Origin: Lentzea aerocolonigenes
GTDB lineage: Bacteria > Actinomycetota > Actinomycetes > Mycobacteriales > Pseudonocardiaceae
Reading direction: 5' to 3'
Assembly: GCF_000974445.1 (NCBI RefSeq)
Contig: NZ_BBOJ01000039.1
Location: 1-64,000 of the forward strand
Length of the DNA: 64,000 bases
Positions 34,799 to 42,075 of this stretch are shown here, piece after piece; the stretch's first letter is position 1, and each line of letters starts with the position of its first letter. The notes under the pieces were generated by a model. That model saw nothing but the letters and a program-made list of their open reading frames with translations, did not search any database and was not told the DNA's origin. The position numbers were made by a program, and so were the translations under genes.

Positions 34799-35050
34799 AT
34801 GCCGAGGATCAACGACGTCGGCGGGGTGGACGGGTTCGGGCCGGTCGAGCAGGAGCTGGACGAGCCCGGTTTTCACGCTGACTGGGAGGCGCACGTGTTC
34901 GCCATGAACCGGGCGCTGATCGGACGCGGCCTCTACAACCTGGACGAGTTCCGGGACGCGGTCGAGCGGACGATGTCGCACGAGTCGTCGTACTACGAGA
35001 ACTGGTTCCGGGCCATTCAGACGTTGCTCAGGGAGAAGGGCCATGTCTGA
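34799..35050 (+). CDS. Nitrile hydratase / thiocyanate hydrolase-like beta subunit, N-terminal half
   Basis: The 83-residue protein corresponds to the N-terminal half of nitrile hydratase beta: MPRINDVGGVDGFGPVEQE, then the helical WEAHVFAMNRALIGRGLYNLD and SYYENWFRAI. A full-length beta chain is about 220 residues, and the rest is encoded by the next gene. This split matches the subunit arrangement of thiocyanate hydrolase and of toyocamycin nitrile hydratase. GAGGTGAG precedes the ATG. The gene overlaps the next by 8 bp. Confidence 0.88.
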   Translation: MPRINDVGGVDGFGPVEQELDEPGFHADWEAHVFAMNRALIGRGLYNLDEFRDAVERTMSHESSYYENWFRAIQTLLREKGHV

Positions 35051-35306
35051 GCACCGGAGAGGCGACCGGGTTCGGACGTCCACTGTGGACCCGGACCACC
35101 ACACGCGGCTGCCCGCCTACGCGCGCGGGAAGACCGGTGTGGTCATCGGTACCGATGGCGTGCATCCGCTCGCGGATCTGAGAGCGCGGGGAATCGAGCA
35201 CCCGCAGCAGGTTTACCTGGTGCGGTTCACCGCGCAGGAGCTGTTCGGGCAGGGCGACCACAGCGTGACGCTGTCCCTTTGGGAGGAATACCTCAGCGAT
35301 GAGTGA
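35043..35306 (+). CDS. Nitrile hydratase / thiocyanate hydrolase-like beta subunit, C-terminal (SH3-like) half
   Basis: The 87-residue protein is the SH3-like C-terminal domain of nitrile hydratase beta. It has GDRVRTSTVDPDHHTRLPAY, ARGKTGVVIGTDGVHPLAD, then VYLVRFTAQELFG and SLWEEYL. In ordinary nitrile hydratases these features follow directly in the same chain; here they form a separate protein translated from overlapping codons. It should complete the heteromeric enzyme with its neighbours. Confidence 0.88.
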   Translation: MSEHRRGDRVRTSTVDPDHHTRLPAYARGKTGVVIGTDGVHPLADLRARGIEHPQQVYLVRFTAQELFGQGDHSVTLSLWEEYLSDE

Positions 35307-35889
35307 CGACCACGACGACTCCCCGATCGCCGCGCGGGTGCGGGAGCTGGAAGCGATCCTCGAGGAGAAGGGGTTGCTCGACGCGGCCGAACTGGACCGC
35401 GCGCTGGAAGCCTTCGCGCACAAGGCGAGCCCTGCCAACGGGTTCCGCGTGGTCGCGCGGGCGTGGGTCGACGACGACTTCAAGGCGAAGCTGCTGGAGA
35501 ACGCGAACGAGGCGTTGCCCGCGGTCGGGTTGTCGATGGGCGGCGGGCTTCAGGTGCAACGGCTGCACGTCGTCGAGAACACGGAAAACGTGCACAACGT
35601 CGTCGTGTGCACGCTCTGCAGCTGCTACCCGATCGCCCTGCTCGGGCCGTCTCCCACCTGGTACAAGAGCACGGCCTACCGGTCGAAGGTGGTGAGCCAC
35701 CCGCGTGAGGTGCTGGAGCAGTTCGGGCTGGAGTTGCCCGCCGGCACGGAGATCAGGGTGTGGGACGCGAACGCCGAGTCGCGGTACATGGTGCTGCCGC
35801 GCAGGCCCGAGGGCACCGAGCACCTGAGCGAGGACGAACTCGCGAGAAGGGTGACGCGCAACGGGTTGATCGGCACCGCGGCCGTGTAG
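35299..35889 (+). CDS. Nitrile hydratase alpha / thiocyanate hydrolase gamma-like catalytic subunit (cobalt type)
   Basis: The 196-residue protein carries the metal-binding claw VCTLCSCY, with C104, C107 and C109 and the Ser between them. Two of these cysteines are normally oxidised to sulfinic and sulfenic acids. Thr after the first Cys (CTLCSC) indicates a cobalt rather than iron enzyme. The flanking segments AWVDDDFKAKLL and YPIALLGPSPTWYKS...REVL also fit the family. It is the last gene of the three-gene operon. No cobalt-inserting activator gene is seen nearby. The natural substrate (nitrile, thiocyanate or another) cannot be read from sequence. Confidence 0.9.
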   Translation: MSDDHDDSPIAARVRELEAILEEKGLLDAAELDRALEAFAHKASPANGFRVVARAWVDDDFKAKLLENANEALPAVGLSMGGGLQVQRLHVVENTENVHNVVVCTLCSCYPIALLGPSPTWYKSTAYRSKVVSHPREVLEQFGLELPAGTEIRVWDANAESRYMVLPRRPEGTEHLSEDELARRVTRNGLIGTAAV

Positions 35890-35915
35890 CACGACCGCGG
35901 TGCCGCGAACCCGAA

Positions 35916-37322
35916 CTAGATGTTCTTCATGATGTCGTCGATCGCCTTGCCGAGCTGCGCGTACTTCTGCGTGTACAGCACGGGGTAGACGCCGGGCGGG
36001 TCGGCCGGGCGGTTCGCGTCGACGTAGTCGGTGCCGAGGTTGCAGAACACCACGACGATGTAGTTGCGCTTGTCCTTGCCGCGGAACGACTTCACGATGC
36101 CCGCGTCGGAACCCGTGGTGTCGACCCAGCCGGTCTTGTGCGCGAAGGTCACCTCGGCGGCCGCGTTGCACGGGCGGACGTCGCGGTCGTAGACGGCGTC
36201 ACCGACGGTCACGGTGCCGTCCGGCTTGATCCAGCGCGCCGGCACCTGCTGCGGGAGGCCCTGCACCGGGTAGTCGCGGCCGCACCAGTTCGGCGTGGAC
36301 AGCATCTCGTTGTGGCCCTGGCCCGCGAGCGTCTCCTGGAAGAACTTCCGCGACGAGTACGAGAGCTCGTTGCGCGTGACCTGCTTGCCGCCGTCGGTCG
36401 TCCACAGCACGCCCGCGCCGCCGTTGACCAGCAGCAGGAGCTTCGCGGTGTCGAGACCGCTCATGTTCGAGCCGATCCAGCGGCCGCCGTTGCCCGGAAT
36501 GGTGCCGGTGACCATGAGGGTGGGCATGCCGAGGTCGACGAACGTCTTGTTGACCTGGTCCCACGCGTTGAGGTCGTGGATCATCTTGATCAGCGCGCAG
36601 GTGGACTCGTTCTGCGACTTCGTGATCATCTCGTCGAAGTGCTGCCGGATCTTCTTCACCGACGGCCCGCCGCACGCCTCGCGCACGGGGTTCGGCTGGT
36701 AGACGTAGTCGGCGTCGAGGTCGACCTTGCCCTCGTCCGCGAGGCGCAGCACACCGAAGCCCACCATCAGCTTCAGCACGGACGCCGGGTACGGCGAGGA
36801 GAAGTCGATCGCGGCGTTCTCGCGGCCGGCGAGCACGTCACGCGTGCCCTTGCCGCCGTTGGCGTCCCACTCGTCGTCGTCCCACCAGCGGTAACGCACC
36901 TGGTCGGTGGACAGGCCCTTGTGCTTGACCGGCACCACCACGCCGTTCGGGTACTGCGGGCTGAGCAGCACGTTCGCCACGGTCTTGGGCCTGCCGACCG
37001 GGTCGAGCTCGATGATCGCCGCGTCCATGTTCGGCGTCTGGTGCAACGGCTTGCCCGCCGCCAGCGCCACCCGCGCGCGAGTCCGGTTCATCAGCTCGGC
37101 GGGCGACGCGTCGTACTTCTCCCGCGGACCCGCCGACCGCAGAGCGGCACCGCTCGCGGGCGGCGTCAGGTCGATCACGTCCTTGAAGTTCTGCGCGACG
37201 ATCGCTTCGCGCAGGCTTTCGGCCAGCCGGTGAGTGCCCTCTTCCGAGGCCACGGCCGGCGCCACTGCGGCACCCGTCAACGCGAGCGCCGTGCACAGCA
37301 CGGTGAAACGCTTGAGTTTCAT
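35916..37322 (-). CDS. Secreted beta-lactamase-fold serine hydrolase
   Basis: The 468-residue protein has a Sec signal peptide (ending about APAVAS) and a penicillin-binding/class-A-like fold. The nucleophile motif is SVLK (S181), the second motif SQNES, and the third HKTG followed by a TTGSDAG segment. A ~150-residue N-terminal region precedes the catalytic domain. It could be a peptidoglycan-acting DD-peptidase-like enzyme, an esterase or a lactamase; the motifs do not decide. It is convergent with the nitrile hydratase operon. Confidence 0.82.
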   Translation of the reverse strand: MKLKRFTVLCTALALTGAAVAPAVASEEGTHRLAESLREAIVAQNFKDVIDLTPPASGAALRSAGPREKYDASPAELMNRTRARVALAAGKPLHQTPNMDAAIIELDPVGRPKTVANVLLSPQYPNGVVVPVKHKGLSTDQVRYRWWDDDEWDANGGKGTRDVLAGRENAAIDFSSPYPASVLKLMVGFGVLRLADEGKVDLDADYVYQPNPVREACGGPSVKKIRQHFDEMITKSQNESTCALIKMIHDLNAWDQVNKTFVDLGMPTLMVTGTIPGNGGRWIGSNMSGLDTAKLLLLVNGGAGVLWTTDGGKQVTRNELSYSSRKFFQETLAGQGHNEMLSTPNWCGRDYPVQGLPQQVPARWIKPDGTVTVGDAVYDRDVRPCNAAAEVTFAHKTGWVDTTGSDAGIVKSFRGKDKRNYIVVVFCNLGTDYVDANRPADPPGVYPVLYTQKYAQLGKAIDDIMKNI

Positions 37323-37410
37323 TGACTTCCCCAGTCGAAGTGGATCTGACGAGAAGCTACCAGTGAGCCGTCCAGACCCGAGAAAGCGCTCTCCACCGAC
37401 CGCGCGAAGG

Positions 37411-37445
37411 CGGGAGCCGCCCGACCCCGAGTCGAGCGGCTCCCG
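37411..37445 (-). terminator. Terminator of the peroxidase-DoxX transcript
   Basis: CGGGAGCCGC (37411-37420) and GCGGCTCCCG (37436-37445) form a perfect 10-bp stem with a 15-base loop, directly after the DoxX stop codon on the minus strand. Confidence 0.7.
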
Positions 37446-37446
37446 G

Positions 37447-37908
37447 TCATCGCACCCTCGGGTGCGATGAGGCGATGACCACCGCGGCGGCGACGGTCAC
37501 CAGGTTCTTCAGGATGTACTGGGCTTCGAACGACGCCAGCAGCGGTCCGGACCACATCTCACCGGGGAACAGCACCAGCGGTGTCGACACCAGCACGACG
37601 TGGCCGATCAGCAGGACCGCGCACAACCGGGGTGCGCGAAAGCTCAGCAGAACCAGCGCGATCCCGATTTCGGTGATCGCGGCACTCAGTCTCGCCAAAT
37701 CCCCGTGGACGATCCCGAACGTCAGCGCGGAAACCGTGCGTTCGACGAGATCCTGGGCAGGGCTGCCACCGGGAAAGAGCTTCAACACGCCGAACCAGAG
37801 GTACACGACCCCCAGTCCGATGCGCAGCAGCGGAATTCCCGCGCCACCCGCGAAACGGGTGAGGCGCTCTTCCGTGCTTTCGCGGCGTGTGGTTTCTGGA
37901 CGCAACAT
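37447..37908 (-). CDS. DoxX-like membrane protein linked to the heme peroxidase
   Basis: The 153-residue protein has four predicted membrane helices with DoxX features: IGLGVVYLWFGVLKLFPGGSP near the start, then ITEIGIALVLLS and a terminal VTVAAAVVIAS. It follows the peroxidase gene by 58 bp on the same strand and is probably cotranscribed. DoxX proteins have been tied to electron transfer or thiol homeostasis, so a redox partnership with the peroxidase is conceivable, as inference. Confidence 0.8.
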   Translation of the reverse strand: MLRPETTRRESTEERLTRFAGGAGIPLLRIGLGVVYLWFGVLKLFPGGSPAQDLVERTVSALTFGIVHGDLARLSAAITEIGIALVLLSFRAPRLCAVLLIGHVVLVSTPLVLFPGEMWSGPLLASFEAQYILKNLVTVAAAVVIASSHPRVR

Positions 37909-37966
37909 CGATCTCCCTCTCCTGTCTGGCTGCCACCACCCAGCCAGACAGGAGGAACGAGAGAGA

Positions 37967-39652
37967 TCAGTTGCCGGTCTGCGGGTCCCCGAGCGGGTTC
38001 AGCAGGTCGGCCTTGCCCTCGAACGCGAACAGCAGCAGGTCGACCATGCGGAACGTGCTGGAGTCCGGGCCGAGCGTCGGCCGCCAGTACGGCGAGCGCA
38101 CGATCGAGATCCGGCTGCCCTCCATCGCGCGGTGGAAGACCTCCGCGGTGATCCGCCCGCCGACCGGGCCCATGCGTCCGTTGCCGATCTCGGCCTCGCG
38201 CAGGATGTAGAACCACAGCGGCGTCGCCTCGACGAGCCGGGCCTTCTGCTCCTGCGACAGGCCGTCGAGGACGGCGCCACCGTTGCCGGTGAGGATCTGC
38301 TCGGCGGTGAGCGGCTCGACGCCGAACAGCTCGGCGATCTGCTGTCCCGACGCGAGCTCCATCATCGAGGCCCTGGTCAGGTTCCGGAACGCGAGGTTGC
38401 GCTGGATCTCCGGGAACTGCGTGCCGCGTCCGCCGAACGTGCCGGCCGGCAGCCTCGTCAGCGGGTCGACCAGCAGCGTGTCGATCCGCTTGGTGACGTT
38501 GCCGCCGTCGAACTCCGCCGGTGCGACCAGGTCGTCCCGGCCGGCCTCGGTGAAGTCGTAGAGCCTGCGGAAGTCCGCGATCCAGTTGCTGGGCAACGTG
38601 AAGAAGTCGCCCCTGGTCACGTCGTCCAGGTCCGCCGGAAGCGCCGACGACGGGTCGAAGTTGCCGCTCACCCCGGTGAAGGTGAAGAGCTGGAACAACG
38701 ACGCCGGCGCCTGGACCGGTCCGCCGCTGCGGAACACGCGGTTCCACTGGTACGCGCCGCGGACCTGGCTGTGCCCGAAGCGGTACGACGCGACCGAGAA
38801 CTCGATCGGCATGGTCGGCGAGTTGTCGCGGCGGTAGCAGCTGCCGGGCTCCTCGAAGAACCTGCGTCCGTTGGTGAAGACGTCGTCCACGATCGCCGGG
38901 TCGATGATCCGCGGCAGGTGGTCGGTCTTCAGCATCCACTGGTAGTGCCGGACCACGAGCTCCTTGGCGGCGCGGAACAACCGCTCACCCGTGAGGCCGG
39001 TGAGCGCGAGCTCGTCGACCACGCGGTTGTGGAAGCGGATGAACGCGAGGTGCGTCTGCGCCACCACGAGGTTCTCGTCGTTGCGCGGGTCCGGGATCAG
39101 CGGGAGCCGCCGATCCGCCGCCGTGCCGGCCGTCCCACCGCGGCGCGGCAGGTCGAAGCCCTCGAACGGGACGTTGGTGCCCTCGTCCGGGAACGGGACC
39201 GGTGTCGTGGTGCCGACCTTGAGCTTCACGCCGTCCTCGGCGTAGAAGGCCTGGTCGTCCTTGTCGCGCGGGCCGCGGCCGTAGACCGAGTCGAGGTCCA
39301 GCGCCGGCGAGCGGCCCTGCATCAGCTCGTCGAGGTTGACGTCCTGGCCCAGCTGCGACTCGGTGCGGTCCATCGTCAGGTCGTGGTCGACGAACTGGCC
39401 GAGGTAGGTGAACCCCGCCGGGACGGCTGGGTCCGCCGAGTCGGGCTGCGCGACGTTCGCGGTGATCGCGGCCGCCAGGGCGACGCGCGTCTCCTCGTCC
39501 GTCCGCGGGCCCTTCGGTCCCAGTCGTGAGAACCGGAACCTGCGCAACTCCTCCGCCGTGGAGGGCTGACGCGTGACGGCTCCACCTTCGCCGTCGAATT
39601 CCAGCACACCTTCGCCCACGACGAAGAAACTGTCGCGCACGTGCCTCTTCAT
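37967..39652 (-). CDS. Animal-type heme peroxidase family protein
   Basis: The 561-residue protein belongs to the animal heme peroxidase (peroxidase-cyclooxygenase) superfamily. The distal histidine motif QFVDHDLT contains H90. The family region DLDSVYGRGP follows, and the proximal histidine region is probably HLAFIRFHNRVVDEL. RFGHSQVRGAYQ matches the conserved Arg/His segment. It has no signal peptide, unlike many homologues. It should oxidise halides or organic substrates with peroxide. DoxX is encoded directly downstream. Confidence 0.88.
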   Translation of the reverse strand: MKRHVRDSFFVVGEGVLEFDGEGGAVTRQPSTAEELRRFRFSRLGPKGPRTDEETRVALAAAITANVAQPDSADPAVPAGFTYLGQFVDHDLTMDRTESQLGQDVNLDELMQGRSPALDLDSVYGRGPRDKDDQAFYAEDGVKLKVGTTTPVPFPDEGTNVPFEGFDLPRRGGTAGTAADRRLPLIPDPRNDENLVVAQTHLAFIRFHNRVVDELALTGLTGERLFRAAKELVVRHYQWMLKTDHLPRIIDPAIVDDVFTNGRRFFEEPGSCYRRDNSPTMPIEFSVASYRFGHSQVRGAYQWNRVFRSGGPVQAPASLFQLFTFTGVSGNFDPSSALPADLDDVTRGDFFTLPSNWIADFRRLYDFTEAGRDDLVAPAEFDGGNVTKRIDTLLVDPLTRLPAGTFGGRGTQFPEIQRNLAFRNLTRASMMELASGQQIAELFGVEPLTAEQILTGNGGAVLDGLSQEQKARLVEATPLWFYILREAEIGNGRMGPVGGRITAEVFHRAMEGSRISIVRSPYWRPTLGPDSSTFRMVDLLLFAFEGKADLLNPLGDPQTGN

Positions 39653-39968
39653 GTGATTCCCCCTGTTTCCCCTCTACCAGGCGACCTGTTCTCCCCAACA
39701 AGCACCTGCCCCGACACCAGTCTCCATACGGTCGAAATTTCCGTCGAAGCTTTTGGCCACGACCAAAACGTCGTCACTCAGCGGATACGAAGTGGTCCGG
39801 AATATTCGGGAAATCCGGGGGAATCACGATCTTCGCCGCACGCCGGCTTTCAGATCTTGAATTCGAGCGGCGTCGTGCCGCCGGCCGGGGCACGGCGGCA
39901 GGCACACCGGTGGTGAACCGCTCAGCGGATCCGGTTTCTGGGCGGCCCGGAGTGGGTACCACTGCGAA
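39653..39968. other. 316-bp intergenic region between peroxidase and STAS genes
   Basis: The two flanking genes are divergent, so both promoters should be here. A palindromic TTTTGGCCACGACCAAAA lies at 39752-39769. Base composition is lower in GC than the neighbours. No gene is supported. Confidence 0.5.
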
Positions 39969-40292
39969 ATGCTCGAAGTCACGGTGACCGAGTCGTCGCC
40001 TGCCTCCACCCTGCTCACCGTCTCCGGTGAACTCTCCGGCTCCGGCTCGGAACGACTCCTGGCCAAACTCGACCGCCTCCTCGACCAGGGCCACCGCTAC
40101 GTGGTGCTGGACCTGTCCGCGGTGAGCTTCTGCGACTCCAGCGGGGTGAGCGCTCTCGTGCGCGGACACGCCCGCGCCTCCGCCGCGGCCGGCGGGCTGC
40201 GGCTCTCCGCGGCTTCCGAACAGGTGACGCGCGTGCTCGAACTGTCGGGGCTCGCCAGAATGCTCGGGCTCAAGTCCACAGTGGAGCTCTAG
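39969..40292 (+). CDS. STAS-domain anti-sigma factor antagonist
   Basis: The 107-residue protein is a single STAS domain of the SpoIIAA/RsbV type: TLLTVSGELSGSGSERLLAKLD, then YVVLDLSAVSFCDSSGVSAL. The serine in CDSSG is the usual phosphorylation site. Such proteins release a sigma factor by binding its anti-sigma kinase when unphosphorylated. No sigma or anti-sigma gene lies next to it, so its partners are elsewhere. Confidence 0.9.
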   Translation: MLEVTVTESSPASTLLTVSGELSGSGSERLLAKLDRLLDQGHRYVVLDLSAVSFCDSSGVSALVRGHARASAAAGGLRLSAASEQVTRVLELSGLARMLGLKSTVEL

Positions 40293-40298
40293 GAAGCC

Positions 40299-40835
40299 CT
40301 ACTCCGCACACACTTCGCGCATCGCCTCGCTCAACGCTTTCTCGTGCAACCGGTCCAGGTGGTGCAGCACGACCGCGGACCGTTCCGCGATCGTCGCGTG
40401 GACCTCGCACCTCAGCGTGGGACGGCGGAGCTGCTCGGTGTCCTTGAGCTCGGCCAGGATGTCCGTCGTCAGCCGGTCGAGGATCGGGCGGACCTCGGTG
40501 CCGAGGTCGGGGCGGTGCTGCGGGACCTCCTCGGGGTGCTCGGTCCAGCGCGCGTAGAGGCCGCGCTGGACGAGCTTGTTCGCCTCGATCTGGGCGCGGA
40601 AGAAGCGTGCCGCGTTCTCGGGGTCGAGGCCGAGCTCCGCGGACCTGGTGCGCACGCCGTCGAGGACCTGCTTCTCGCGGGCGGGGTCGTCGATGGGCTG
40701 GGAGGTGCCGAACTTGGCCGCCGCCACCAGGTCCGCGACCTGGACGCGCTGCACGGCGAGGTCGGTGAGCTCACCGAGCGGGCCGACGGGGTGCAACGAC
40801 GCGGCAAGGGTGAGAGCTACCGCAAGGGTCTTCAT
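40299..40835 (-). CDS. Secreted chorismate mutase (AroQ gamma)
   Basis: The 178-residue protein starts with a signal peptide (MKTLAVALTLAASLHPVG). The mature part has the AroQ-gamma pattern: LTDLAVQRVQVADLVAAAKF, then PIDDPAREKQVLDGV and AARFFRAQIEANKLVQRGL, with catalytic Arg, Lys and Glu candidates. It converts chorismate to prephenate outside the cytoplasm; the best-known relative is mycobacterial Rv1885c. The role of a secreted form is unclear. ATG 40835 is preferred to 40853 for the signal peptide and its GGAG. Confidence 0.88.
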   Translation of the reverse strand: MKTLAVALTLAASLHPVGPLGELTDLAVQRVQVADLVAAAKFGTSQPIDDPAREKQVLDGVRTRSAELGLDPENAARFFRAQIEANKLVQRGLYARWTEHPEEVPQHRPDLGTEVRPILDRLTTDILAELKDTEQLRRPTLRCEVHATIAERSAVVLHHLDRLHEKALSEAMREVCAE

Positions 40836-40862
40836 GATCTCCGAGAGTGCCATGATGGCGGG

Positions 40863-41219
40863 GTGGAGTCCACGCGCATCGACCGTTGGCTGTGGGCGGT
40901 CCGGCTGACCAAGACCCGCCCGGACGCCGCCCAGGCGTGCCGGGGCGGCCACGTGCGCATCAACGACAAGCCCGCGAAACCGTCCACGACTGTGGTTCCC
41001 GGCGACCAGGTCCGTGCCCGCGTCGGCGACAAGACGCGGATCGTCGAGGTGGTCAGGGTGATCCAGAAACGGGTCGGCGCGGCGGACGCGGCCACGTGCT
41101 TCATCGACCGCACTCCCCCGCCACCGCCGGACATCCCGATCGCGCGGCGCGACCGGGGCGCCGGGCGGCCCACGAAGCGCGAGCGGCGAGTGCTGGACCA
41201 GTTCAGGTCACAGAACTAG
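40863..41219 (+). CDS. S4-domain RNA-binding protein (Hsp15 type)
   Basis: The 118-residue protein has an N-terminal S4 RNA-binding domain (RIDRWLWAVRLTKTRPDAAQ, then GGHVRINDKPAKPSTTV) and a short basic tail. This fits the Hsp15/HslR family, which binds stalled 50S subunits with attached tRNA. The GTG start is 27 bp from the divergent chorismate mutase start. The protein is cytoplasmic. Confidence 0.88.
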   Translation: MESTRIDRWLWAVRLTKTRPDAAQACRGGHVRINDKPAKPSTTVVPGDQVRARVGDKTRIVEVVRVIQKRVGAADAATCFIDRTPPPPPDIPIARRDRGAGRPTKRERRVLDQFRSQN

Positions 41220-42074
41220 CTCCGTCAGCTCCGTGAGCGAGGTGCCGAGCGGCAGGTCGACCCTCAGCGAGGCGAACTGGTCGCCGCGGGTCTCACCGCG
41301 GTTGATGATCACGACCGGCAGGCCCGCGGCGGCCGCGCGCCGAACGAACCTGAGGCCGGACATGACCGTCAGCGAGGAACCGAGGACGAGCAGGGACCGT
41401 GCGCCGTCGACGAGGGAGTAGCACTGCTCGACGCGCGGGCGCGGCACGTTCTCGCCGAAGAACACGACGTCCGGTTTGAGCACGCCACCGCACTCCAGGC
41501 AGCCGACGACCTCGAAGCCGCGCACCGCCTCCTCCGGCAGGAACACGTCACCGTCGGGGTTGATCTCGTCGGTGGTCGCGGCGAAGTCCGGGTTCGCCTC
41601 GCGCAGGCGGCGGTCCAGTTCGACGCGCGGCGAGAGCAGCCGGCAGTCCAGGCAGATCACGCGGTCGAGGCCGCCGTGCAGCTCCACGACGTTCCCGGTG
41701 CCCGCGGCCTGGTGCAGGCCGTCGACGTTCTGCGTGATGACGCCGGACAGCTTCGGCGACAGCCGCGTCACCGCGTGGTGGCCCGCGTTCGGACGTGCGC
41801 GGGCGATGGTGCGCCAGCCGACGTGGCTGCGGGCCCAGTAGCGCTGCCGGCCCGCCTGGCTGGTGGTGAACTCCTCGTACGTCATCGGGGTGTGCTTGCG
41901 CAGGGACCCGCCTTCGCCGCGGTAGTCGGGGATGCCGGACTCCGTGGACAGGCCCGCGCCGCTGAGCACCAGCACACCGCCCTGCGCGACGATCGGCACG
42001 ACGTCGGTGAGGGTGGAGGTGCGCGGCAGCGACGGGCCCGACGACGACCAGCTCAGAGTGGGCCTAGTTCGCAC
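41208..42074 (-). CDS. Sir2-family NAD-dependent protein deacylase
   Basis: The 288-residue sirtuin has the NAD-binding GAGLSTESGIPDYRG near residue 39 and ITQNVDGLH, with the catalytic His in VELHGG. A four-cysteine zinc site lies in CLDC and CLECGG. Later motifs are GSSLTV and INRGE. It removes acyl groups from lysines using NAD. The start at GTG 42074 is one base after the stop of the upstream glycosidase gene, suggesting one transcript. A shorter start within the first 25 residues is possible. Confidence 0.88.
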   Translation of the reverse strand: MRTRPTLSWSSSGPSLPRTSTLTDVVPIVAQGGVLVLSGAGLSTESGIPDYRGEGGSLRKHTPMTYEEFTTSQAGRQRYWARSHVGWRTIARARPNAGHHAVTRLSPKLSGVITQNVDGLHQAAGTGNVVELHGGLDRVICLDCRLLSPRVELDRRLREANPDFAATTDEINPDGDVFLPEEAVRGFEVVGCLECGGVLKPDVVFFGENVPRPRVEQCYSLVDGARSLLVLGSSLTVMSGLRFVRRAAAAGLPVVIINRGETRGDQFASLRVDLPLGTSLTELTELVL

Positions 42075-42075
42075 T

